This document shows, piece by piece, positions 1 through 6,587 of a stretch of DNA of 9,993 bases (positions are counted from its first letter, which is position 1; every line of letters begins with the position of its first letter). Source of the DNA: Candidatus Omnitrophota bacterium. GTDB taxonomy: Bacteria; Omnitrophota; Gorgyraeia; Zapsychrales; Fredricksoniimonadaceae. The stretch is from assembly GCA_016789035.1 (NCBI GenBank), contig JAEUSC010000108.1, positions 1 through 9,993 on the forward strand, in the 5' to 3' direction. Position numbers and translations under genes: made by a program. The notes below the pieces were generated by a model, which ran no database searches, was not told the origin of the DNA, and worked only from the letters and a program-made list of their open reading frames with translations.

Positions 1-710
1 ACCACACCGGTCAGACGCATACATGGCTGATTTCTAGACTGATTTCTTAAAATGGCCCCCCATTGGCTCTTGAATATCTTAAACGCCTGTTTGAAAGTGA
101 TTTTGATATTGGCATCCAGAAAGTCTCTCACGGCATCTTTCGTATTGGGGACCGTATGGATCATGACACCACCGACTTTCAAAACACGGGCCATTTCTTT
201 GATCGCTTCCGATAAATCCGGAATATGTTCCAATACGTATTCGGTAAAAATGCAATCCACCGACTGGGAATCTACGGTCAATTTGTCTGGCCACATATTC
301 TCAAATTCGACATTATCAATTGCGAATCTTTCATTGACCAAAATCTTGGCAATGTCTGTCGTTCGTTGGAAACTCCCCAAATGACATCCAGCATAGGATT
401 CCGGGATATCGACCGCAAGCACCCGCTTGGCAAAGACGGACAACAGAATCGATTTAAACCCAAAATTACATCCAATCTCAAGAAGCGATGGATACGGTTG
501 CGATGGATCAAAATATCGCGAAAGAAGCTGACGCAAAATCCGGAACTCATAGGTGCGCAATTTAAAATAATCCGGATACGGCGTAAACATTTTGTACTGG
601 CCGGAAAAAAATCCCAGCACCTTGTCTTCCCATTCGGTTAACGATGCAAAACCGTCCGGCCGCTTAAGCTCTGGAGGAACGGGCAAATTCTCTAAAACGC
701 TTTTGTTCAT
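1..710 (-). CDS. Class I SAM-dependent methyltransferase (third of three; 3'-partial)
   Basis: The frame starting at ATG 710-708 stays open to the window edge, giving 236 visible residues with no stop. It begins MNKSVLENLPVPPELKR. An N-terminal region of about 74 residues precedes the methyltransferase core: motif I SLLEIGCNFGFKS (75-87), VLAVDIPES (97-105) ending strand 2, VDCIFTEYVLEHIPDL (151-166) and MARVLKVGGVMIHTVPN (173-189). This is the order and spacing of Methyltransf_11-type enzymes. The E-x-G-C-N-x-G form of motif I and the long leader set it apart from its two upstream neighbours. Its ATG directly follows the TAG of the preceding gene with no spacer, and no good ribosome site is visible, so translational coupling is likely. 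The C-terminus, including most of the acceptor-specific part, lies beyond base 1. Substrate unknown; a glycan is the contextual guess. Confidence 0.87.
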   Translation of the reverse strand, partial: MNKSVLENLPVPPELKRPDGFASLTEWEDKVLGFFSGQYKMFTPYPDYFKLRTYEFRILRQLLSRYFDPSQPYPSLLEIGCNFGFKSILLSVFAKRVLAVDIPESYAGCHLGSFQRTTDIAKILVNERFAIDNVEFENMWPDKLTVDSQSVDCIFTEYVLEHIPDLSEAIKEMARVLKVGGVMIHTVPNTKDAVRDFLDANIKITFKQAFKIFKSQWGAILRNQSRNQPCMRLTGV

Positions 711-1427
711 CTATTCAATCACTTTGCATTCAAATTGGTTTTCCCAAAGAAATACAACTTCCGTCAAAGGAGAATGTCCATACCAATGATGCCTGAGGAG
801 ATTTGATAATTTCGGCATCCGCCCGTCTTGCCCCCGATACCAATCCTCGTCATTGAGAAGCATATCAAACGGATTGGTTTTCTCATCCATGGTCCAATTC
901 TTACCCGTCTGATCTAATTTGGGAGATTCGCCGAACGGAAGATACTCAAACGGTCGTTTACGAAAGAAAAAAAGCGTATTGCCGCGATCCATCACCAACC
1001 AACGGTGGTAGGGACGCCCAAAAATGATCTCAGCAAAATAGGATGGAGTGATAATGACCCCCGACTTTGCAATACGCATCATCTCGCGGCAGGCTGCGGA
1101 TGGATCTTCCAGATGTTCAAATACGTGGTGGCTATAAGCAAAATCAAACTCTTTGTCTTTAAACGGCAACAAACCGTCAATGCGGGCGTTCACAAACTGA
1201 ATGCCCCGTTGCTTGAGATTCTCCAGGTCTATGACGGCACCGGACCCCCTATTTCTTTCCTTCGGCTCGACATAAAGATCAACGCCTGTCTTAGCCTGAG
1301 GGATCGGATTGCTCCCGCAGCCTAAATCCACAACACTCTTGGCGCCGGCAAGCTTAGCCTGCATGGCCAGCCAGCGGGGATGAACATTTTTTGTTTTTTC
1401 AATTTTACGACGGAACAGGAAATTCAT
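711..1427 (-). CDS. Class I SAM-dependent methyltransferase (second of three)
   Basis: A 238-residue protein with a Methyltransf_11-like core: motif I SVVDLGCGSNP (31-41), TGVDLYVEP (47-55) closing strand 2, a DGLLPFKDKEFDFAYSHHVF stretch at 84-103 ending in HVFEHLEDP (101-109), and a short strand giving GVIITPS (123-129). The extension after it, FGRPYHRWLV (136-145), and the Trp/His-rich C-terminus recall a subgroup common in polysaccharide loci whose substrates are mostly unknown. It is clearly different from the first and third methyltransferases here, so this is not a recent tandem duplication. I chose ATG at 1427, four bases after the previous stop and with AGAAGG nine bases upstream. 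A longer start at 1469 would add 14 residues lying inside the upstream gene. The stop TAG directly abuts the next ATG. Glycan O-methylation is an inference from context. Confidence 0.88.
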   Translation of the reverse strand: MNFLFRRKIEKTKNVHPRWLAMQAKLAGAKSVVDLGCGSNPIPQAKTGVDLYVEPKERNRGSGAVIDLENLKQRGIQFVNARIDGLLPFKDKEFDFAYSHHVFEHLEDPSAACREMMRIAKSGVIITPSYFAEIIFGRPYHRWLVMDRGNTLFFFRKRPFEYLPFGESPKLDQTGKNWTMDEKTNPFDMLLNDEDWYRGQDGRMPKLSNLLRHHWYGHSPLTEVVFLWENQFECKVIE

Positions 1428-1442
1428 ATTCTCAAACCTTCT
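1425..1442 (-). promoter_or_regulatory. Ribosome binding site and ATG start of second methyltransferase
   Basis: AGAAGG at 1442-1437 is followed by nine bases and ATG at 1427-1425. It supports this start over a longer frame beginning at 1469. The site overlaps the last codons and TGA (1434-1432) of the preceding methyltransferase gene. Confidence 0.6.
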
Positions 1443-2208
1443 GGCAGATAATAATGTGACGAAAGGCAAAAGCCCTCATCACCGGAACGCTACATATTTT
1501 TTCATCCAGCATGATGCTGCCGCTGTTTCTTTCAAGAATCTTCTTACATCTTGATCCCAAGAAAATTCTTAACCAGGCCGGCTTTTCTCCCCACATCGGA
1601 AGGATTTGAAAAGCCCTCCATGACAGCACTCTCAACGAAGCCTTACGAATCATTTCTGCCATGCGGCCTGTCGATATATGACAGGATTGCGGCAACTCCG
1701 GATACGCATTGCAAACGATTGTATTGAGACTGTATGTGTTGCCCATCTCAAAAATCGCCACTCCTTTCGGTCTCAAGACTCTCACCATCTGCGCAACCAC
1801 TTCTTGAACTTTGGGCATGTAATACAGGGATGAAAACGCGTAGGCTAAATCAAACGTGGCCTCTGAAAACGACATCTGCCTGGCATTCTCGACCCGGAAA
1901 TCCAGATGCATCGCCTCATGTTGATTGCGTCTGCGCAAGGCCTCAGTTATGGCCTTTTGCGTATAATCAATTCCAACGGCGGAGGACACAACATTCTTAG
2001 ACTGCAAAAGGTAATCCCCCGCGCCACAACCCACATCAAGAACGTTTTTCCCTAAACCATACTTTTGAATCAGCCCGAGCTTAATTTGAACCAATTTATG
2101 AAAATAATTGTTCCTATCTAAATTTGGGTTGATTGAAAGCTGCTCCAAAGAATACTCATTCTCATACTTTTTTTGATTAAACAACTCAATTTCACTTGGA
2201 GTAAACAC
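1432..2208 (-). CDS. Class I SAM-dependent methyltransferase (first of three)
   Basis: About 258 residues with a Rossmann-fold methyltransferase domain in the N-terminal half. Numbering is from the upstream TTG at 2214. Motif I is NVLDVGCGAGDYLL (57-70), the acidic ribose-binding end of strand 2 is VGIDYTQKAI (80-89), and the motif IV region is FDLAYAFSSLYYMP (121-134), followed by VRVLRPKGVAIFEM (144-157). This pattern fits the Methyltransf_11/25 type of small-molecule or glycan methyltransferases. The C-terminal hundred residues (PQSCHISTGRMAEMI onwards) are rich in basic and aromatic residues and probably form the acceptor site. The acceptor cannot be read from sequence; operon context suggests a sugar of the exported glycan. 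I favour GTG at 2208 because AAAGGG lies nine bases upstream. TTG at 2214 is possible but sits only three bases from that site. The gene overlaps the end of the fusion gene by 17 bases. Confidence 0.87.
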   Translation of the reverse strand: MFTPSEIELFNQKKYENEYSLEQLSINPNLDRNNYFHKLVQIKLGLIQKYGLGKNVLDVGCGAGDYLLQSKNVVSSAVGIDYTQKAITEALRRRNQHEAMHLDFRVENARQMSFSEATFDLAYAFSSLYYMPKVQEVVAQMVRVLRPKGVAIFEMGNTYSLNTIVCNAYPELPQSCHISTGRMAEMIRKASLRVLSWRAFQILPMWGEKPAWLRIFLGSRCKKILERNSGSIMLDEKICSVPVMRAFAFRHIIICQKV

Positions 2209-4480
2209 TTTCAATAGCCCTTTGAATTCTGCTGATTTGAGATGACGTCAAATTTGGTCTTACAGGGATGTTAAAAACATTTTTATATGTCTGCTCGGCG
2301 TTCTTCAATATGTACCCGCCCTCAAAACCTTTTGAGAAATCTCGCAAATGAAGAGGTGTATACATTTCCTCCGTCTCAACACCTTTTTCATGGAGACTTT
2401 TCTCCAATCGTCGGAAGTCCTTTTCATCCTCAAAAATCAGCGATAACTTGCTATAAATATGATCTTTCTTGTCCTGCAAATGAAACCGAAGGCCTGTTTT
2501 TTTCAAAGCCCCGATCAAACGAAGCGCATTCTTCCGTTGTGCTTCTATAACGCGGTTCAATTTCGTTAGTTGATGAATCAGGATTCGAGCATCCAAAGGA
2601 TGCATTCTAAAATAATTGTATCCGCTTAATATCTCCTCATGGAGATCAACGGGGCATTTCAAAAAGTACTTTAAGATCATCTTCCAAAATCGCCTTCGGA
2701 CAACCGCGGTGGCCTCCGATTTCATGTTTTGATATTCAGACGTTAACTCATCAACGAATATTTGGGAAATCAGAAGTCCTCCGGAGGTGGCGCTGAGATT
2801 TTTTCCGATGCCAAATGAAAAGATCGACATCGCCTGTTGAGTTCCTACAAAATGGCCATTGTGTAAAGCACCTGCTGATTGGCAAACGTCTTCAATCACC
2901 ACAACGCCTTTGGATTTGGCCAAAGAAACAAAGGCATCGATATCCGCGACAGAACCGCACAAATGAGGAATAATAATGGCAGCGACCGTCTCATGCTGCT
3001 GCAATAACTTTTCTACAAACGGGAAAGACAAATTTAAATCCGCACCAATGTCTGCAAAAACCGGAATCATTCCGGACCGCACAATCGGATCAAAGACACC
3101 CCGACAGCCGTAAGTCGTCACAATGACTTCATTTTTTTCTGGATTGTTTTTACGGATCACATTCAGAGCTAGCTCTAACGCCGTCCTGCCGCTGCTGGTT
3201 GGAAAGGCGCCTCCCTGAAGTGAAAAATGATTTTTCAGCTGAGAAATCAGCTTCGCGATAGAACCAGCATTATCGCTATCACGATAGGTCATTGCCGACC
3301 AGAATTCGGAAAGCCCCCAAAACGGTTGAATAAAATCTATGCGAACAATTCTCTTTTTGACTCTCACCAATGACTTAGAAAATCGGGACAAATTTTGTTC
3401 GAGACGGCCAATGCCCTTTTGACCGATCACGGGCTTAAGAAGCTGGATCGTGGCTCGAACCCAGTCTTTAAAAATGTTTGTTTCACCGGCCGGGTCATAA
3501 AATTTAATTTGGCCCTTAAAAAATCTTTGCAGATGACCGCCAAATTTTCCCTTAAAAACGGTTAACCCGCGCAACTTACCTTCTTCCACATTTGGAAAAG
3601 CCTCACCATTCTCAAACCAATTGGCCCCCTGATTTTTTGCTTCCATAATGGAATGATGCTGCAGCAAGTAATTAACGCCGGACCCCAGAGCGCTGGCTTT
3701 GCAGCACCCCATCCAATACAACGCATTGTTCTTAAACATAGAGACAACTTCAAAGGCCACAGAATTTCCCTGGGCATCCTTGGCCTGCCAAATGACAACA
3801 GATCCTTGCCGAACAAAAGAATTAAAAATGTCGTAAAAAAATTCTTTGGGATGGGTCAGTGCCCCTGTCCGTTTCCGGTTTTCACAGTGAATTTCATAAA
3901 AAGTATCCATCTGCTCTACGGCTTCAACTTTGCTGATGGTGTGTCCATGATCGATTGCTTTTTTGATACTCCGCCTGGCATCGTCGCTGTAGTTGGCAAA
4001 AATCTCCTCTTGAGATGCAGACAGACTTAACATCCACGTATGTGTTGAGATATCATCAAAGGAATAATGAATGAGCGGATTAACCTGCCATTGATTCTTT
4101 AAAGACGAAATGCTTAAAGGGCTCAGCCGGATTTCCAGAAAGGGTGATTGGTTATGCTGAGCGATGTCTCTGGCATGGGCATACATTTCTTTCAAGGCTT
4201 TCTTTCGAACACCCTCCTGCAAGCCATTGAGTAAAACGGCCCCACCCAATCCCATATAGGTTGACGTTAAACTTTTGCTCTTGTGGTTTAATTGCAGCGG
4301 AAAAACGCCGATCATCCTGCCTTCATACTCCAGTAAGAAACTTTTCGATTCTAAATCCCACGATTTCTCAGTGACAGAAAGCCACTCATAAGAATGAAAA
4401 AAACAGGCATCATCAGAATCAAGCGCCACCTGATTCCAAACATCCTTATATTCTTTAGAGAGAGGAATAAACCTTATCAT
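2192..4480 (-). CDS. FemAB/CelD-like GNAT acyltransferase fused to DegT/DnrJ/EryC1-family PLP aminotransferase
   Basis: One uninterrupted frame of 762 residues carries two enzyme families usually encoded separately. Numbering is from the GTG at 4483, one codon before the chosen ATG. Residues about 2-325 resemble FemAB/CelD-like acyltransferases (Acetyltransf_6 type): FFHSYEWL at 28-35, YSDDARRSIKKA at 165-176, ALYWMGCCKASAL at 254-266, NYLLQHHSIMEA at 271-282 and KGKFGGHL at 311-318. A linker of about 90 residues, rich in basic and aromatic residues, follows. Residues about 415-760 match DegT aminotransferases: TSSGRTALELAL (429-440), IPVFADI (473-479), VVIEDVCQSAGA (528-539; Asp532 and Gln535 positioned for PLP) and SFGIGKNLSATSGG (556-569) with Lys561 as predicted Schiff-base lysine. 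DegT enzymes usually aminate keto-sugar nucleotides, so the pair could aminate a sugar and then acylate it; that coupling is inference. TGATG joins it to wzt. GTG 4483 is an alternative start. Confidence 0.9.
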   Translation of the reverse strand: MIRFIPLSKEYKDVWNQVALDSDDACFFHSYEWLSVTEKSWDLESKSFLLEYEGRMIGVFPLQLNHKSKSLTSTYMGLGGAVLLNGLQEGVRKKALKEMYAHARDIAQHNQSPFLEIRLSPLSISSLKNQWQVNPLIHYSFDDISTHTWMLSLSASQEEIFANYSDDARRSIKKAIDHGHTISKVEAVEQMDTFYEIHCENRKRTGALTHPKEFFYDIFNSFVRQGSVVIWQAKDAQGNSVAFEVVSMFKNNALYWMGCCKASALGSGVNYLLQHHSIMEAKNQGANWFENGEAFPNVEEGKLRGLTVFKGKFGGHLQRFFKGQIKFYDPAGETNIFKDWVRATIQLLKPVIGQKGIGRLEQNLSRFSKSLVRVKKRIVRIDFIQPFWGLSEFWSAMTYRDSDNAGSIAKLISQLKNHFSLQGGAFPTSSGRTALELALNVIRKNNPEKNEVIVTTYGCRGVFDPIVRSGMIPVFADIGADLNLSFPFVEKLLQQHETVAAIIIPHLCGSVADIDAFVSLAKSKGVVVIEDVCQSAGALHNGHFVGTQQAMSIFSFGIGKNLSATSGGLLISQIFVDELTSEYQNMKSEATAVVRRRFWKMILKYFLKCPVDLHEEILSGYNYFRMHPLDARILIHQLTKLNRVIEAQRKNALRLIGALKKTGLRFHLQDKKDHIYSKLSLIFEDEKDFRRLEKSLHEKGVETEEMYTPLHLRDFSKGFEGGYILKNAEQTYKNVFNIPVRPNLTSSQISRIQRAIESVYSK
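2206..2223 (-). promoter_or_regulatory. Ribosome binding site and GTG start of first methyltransferase
   Basis: AAAGGG at 2223-2218 is followed by nine bases and GTG at 2208-2206. The spacing favours this GTG over the TTG at 2214-2212, which would be only three bases away. The site lies inside the last codons of the upstream aminotransferase-fusion gene. Confidence 0.6.
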
Positions 4481-4483
4481 CAC
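4478..4483 (-). promoter_or_regulatory. Stop/start overlap (GTGATG) coupling wzt to the fusion gene
   Basis: On the minus strand the bases read GTGATG: the wzt stop TGA (4482-4480) shares its A with the ATG (4480-4478), and a GTG (4483-4481) in the same frame gives a one-codon-longer alternative. No convincing Shine-Dalgarno sequence lies just upstream, so termination-reinitiation coupling is the likely mode. Confidence 0.55.
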
Positions 4484-5718
4484 GTGTTGGGCTGGACCGA
4501 CCAGCGATGAGGAAGATCCATCAGTGATCGCATGGAGCTGTTCTCACTCCATACAATTTCTACCTCACCGGCATCTTCATTTTTATAAAAGAGATTTGTA
4601 TTGTTTTCGGAAAAAATATACGTCAAATACCGATAAATCCCCACCGGTAAATACCAATGGTCAAACTCGACTTCAAAATAACCTTTGCCCCCTAACCTTG
4701 GGACATTCAGACCGTCATAACCGGAATGCACATTAAAAAGATAATCCGTATTGGAAACCACGTTAAACCGCGTATCCGCATGGACAAACGTTATTCCGAC
4801 GCTGGGACGTACTATGGAATCATCAAACTTATAATGAAAACGGATCCGCACCTTCTCACCCGACTTAAAGGAAGACTTTGCCTGTCCTTGCCCATCCAGA
4901 AATTCAATTCTCAAAGAATCTTCCGTTTGCAAAGAGGAACTCTGCTCCACCTTCTTTTCCTGGATGTCGTTTAAATAGCGATTCATGACCTCGGTCGTTT
5001 CACCCAGTTGAATCATTCGCCCGTGACTGAGATACAATACCTTTTGGCAGATATCCTGAATTGCATAGCGGTTGTGCGAGACAAAAACAATTGTGCAGCC
5101 ACGCTTTAGAAGATTTTCCGTTATAAATTTGTTGCACTTGAGCTGAAATTTTAAGTCCCCGACTGAAAGGATCTCATCGATAAGCAAAATATCCGGCTCG
5201 CAATGAATAGCGATCGCAAATCCCAGACGAACAAACATCCCGCTGGAATAATGTTTAACAGGCGCATCTAGAAAATCGCCGATATCCGCAAAATCTACAA
5301 TCGAATCAAACTTCTGATCAATCTCCTTTTTAGTCATTCCCAAAATCGCGCCGTTAATATAAATATTGTCCCGCCCCGAAAGCAGGGGGTGAAACCCCGC
5401 GCCCACCTGAATAAGAGCGCCCACCTTACCTTGAATGGTGATCCGACCTTTATCGGGCATAAAGATCCCATTTAACATTCTTAACAATGTCGTCTTTCCC
5501 GAACCGTTGGAGCCAATAATCCCCAAGGTCTCTCCCTTTTTTAGTTCGAAAGAAACTCCGTCGATTGCCCAAAATTCATCCGGCCGCAGACATGTTGAAT
5601 CGGGCATGCGGCCAAGGGCCGTCTGAAAAACATCCAGAGCCCCATAAAACATGGAGCGCTGCAAGCTTTTCGAAAATTTCTTGCCGACGGATTCGAATTG
5701 GATCATACAATCAGACAT
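4480..5718 (-). CDS. wzt: Polysaccharide ABC transporter ATP-binding protein with C-terminal glycan-binding-type domain (Wzt-like)
   Basis: A 412-residue cytoplasmic ATPase that would power the preceding permease. The nucleotide-binding domain covers about 5-250: Walker A GSNGSGKT (69-76), Q-loop around Gln104, a YSSGM signature (157-161, the form used by Wzt/TagH ATPases in place of LSGGQ), Walker B ILLIDE (177-182) and the switch histidine in VSHN (His215). A polar linker at about 252-266 leads to a beta-rich domain of about 145 residues (267-412) matching the position and character of the Wzt C-terminal domain. In E. coli O8/O9a-type systems that domain binds the modified end of the O-polysaccharide and licenses export; that it does so here is inference. 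The ATG abuts the permease stop (TAA then ATG). GAG about nine bases upstream and CGAG nearer are the only ribosome-site candidates, so coupling is probable. Its TGA shares an A with the next gene's ATG. Confidence 0.95.
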   Translation of the reverse strand: MSDCMIQFESVGKKFSKSLQRSMFYGALDVFQTALGRMPDSTCLRPDEFWAIDGVSFELKKGETLGIIGSNGSGKTTLLRMLNGIFMPDKGRITIQGKVGALIQVGAGFHPLLSGRDNIYINGAILGMTKKEIDQKFDSIVDFADIGDFLDAPVKHYSSGMFVRLGFAIAIHCEPDILLIDEILSVGDLKFQLKCNKFITENLLKRGCTIVFVSHNRYAIQDICQKVLYLSHGRMIQLGETTEVMNRYLNDIQEKKVEQSSSLQTEDSLRIEFLDGQGQAKSSFKSGEKVRIRFHYKFDDSIVRPSVGITFVHADTRFNVVSNTDYLFNVHSGYDGLNVPRLGGKGYFEVEFDHWYLPVGIYRYLTYIFSENNTNLFYKNEDAGEVEIVWSENSSMRSLMDLPHRWSVQPNT

Positions 5719-6549
5719 TTAAACTCGCTCAGGAATTTTTGTTTCAATCAGATGAAAAAGACGCCAGCTTATCAGGAAAAACAAGACGGAAACTCCCGAT
5801 GCCACAGCATAATCTAACGGCTCGCGAATCAAGCCGTAAATCATCAGATCACGCGGGGCGTTAACAAGGGCGACTAATGGGTTAACTTTAAAAAGAAAAA
5901 CATGATCTGAAGGAATCGGATATAAAACAGGCGTCAGAAACAGCAAAAAAGAGGACAGAATGGTAACCAGCTGCGCAGTGTCACGGAATATTCCATTGAT
6001 CAAAGACAAAACAAAAGAAAGCCCCAAAGTCAAAAAGACCATAGGCACAAGCACGATGGGTAAGAAAATGATTTCCCACTTGGGAACAAACTTATAGATT
6101 ACAAACAAAATGAGTATCATAAAAAATTTAATGATAAATTCGGTCAGCGCTTGGGCCATGGATGCAATCACCAAAGATTCCCGGGGAAAATTGATCTTCG
6201 TAATCATATCAGCTGCAGAGACAAGACTGCCACACCCTGCCACAATCCCCGTCGAAAATATCTGAAAGATGGAAAGCCCAATCAAGGCGTATAAAATGTA
6301 GGGAACATCCACGTGGCCGATATTTAGAATTCCGCTACGATTAAGAAAAGAAAAGGTTGCGATGGCAAAAAGCGGTGTGATAATCGCCCAAAAAATCCCC
6401 AAAAAGGACTGTTTATATTTTGCGGTTACATCACGGACAAACAGTCTCCATATCAAGTCTCTGCACGCTCCTAATTCCGAGAACATGGACGGCCAGATCT
6501 TAACCCCCAGCTTTAAAAACTTATGGGACTCGTATATTTCTTTCTTCAT
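5719..6549 (-). CDS. wzm: ABC-2 type polysaccharide export permease (Wzm-like)
   Basis: A 276-residue inner-membrane permease, the membrane half of an ABC exporter for lipid-linked polysaccharide. The N-terminal amphipathic segment and the motif RDVTAKYKQSFLG (39-51), followed by IFWAIITPL, are typical of ABC-2 permeases of the Wzm/TagG/KpsM group. Six membrane helices are visible at about 49-70, 83-107, 135-152, 160-184, 196-212 and 246-264, the usual number and length for the family. The segment NPLVALVNAPRDLM (223-236) before the last helix is also characteristic. The ATPase partner starts at the very next base, as expected for a Wzm-Wzt pair. I prefer ATG at 6549, with AAGAG about five bases upstream and an 8-base gap after the ligase stop. 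A GTG at 6555 would add two residues. The symbol reflects family and context; the substrate is unknown. Confidence 0.94.
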   Translation of the reverse strand: MKKEIYESHKFLKLGVKIWPSMFSELGACRDLIWRLFVRDVTAKYKQSFLGIFWAIITPLFAIATFSFLNRSGILNIGHVDVPYILYALIGLSIFQIFSTGIVAGCGSLVSAADMITKINFPRESLVIASMAQALTEFIIKFFMILILFVIYKFVPKWEIIFLPIVLVPMVFLTLGLSFVLSLINGIFRDTAQLVTILSSFLLFLTPVLYPIPSDHVFLFKVNPLVALVNAPRDLMIYGLIREPLDYAVASGVSVLFFLISWRLFHLIETKIPERV

Positions 6550-6551
6550 AA

Positions 6552-6587
6552 GCACTCTTAAGACATTCTGTATTTGGCACTCTTAAG
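6552..6587 (-). repeat. Pair of 11-base direct repeats at the ligase-permease junction
   Basis: CTTAAGAGTGC (minus strand) occurs exactly at 6587-6577 and again at 6562-6552, 25 bases apart. The first copy lies in the last codons of the ligase-like gene (Leu-Lys-Ser-Ala). The second holds that gene's TAA stop and the AAGAG just before the permease ATG at 6549. It may be a small local duplication that supplied a ribosome site, or chance. Confidence 0.5.

Noticed and set aside
278..550. Minus-strand open frames at 278-550 and 79-294
   Set aside because: They are out-of-frame shadows. The frame starting at ATG 710 runs open through this region and carries clear methyltransferase motifs, while these frames give basic, Cys/Arg-rich sequence without family features.
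225..641. Plus-strand open frame of 138 codons
   Set aside because: Antisense to the third methyltransferase, with no recognisable motif, no ribosome site seen, and composition typical of an antisense shadow.
1428..1469. Longer start at 1469 for the second methyltransferase
   Set aside because: ATG 1427 has AGAAGG at good spacing. The extra residues would overlap the upstream gene and look unlike a methyltransferase N-terminus.
3270..3320. Internal start (ATG at 3292) giving a free-standing aminotransferase
   Set aside because: The Met lies close to the beginning of the DegT region, but no convincing ribosome site precedes it and the frame is continuous with the acyltransferase half. It remains only a possibility.
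3653..4030. Plus-strand open frame of 125 codons
   Set aside because: Lies opposite the conserved acyltransferase half of the fusion gene and shows no domain or plausible start context.
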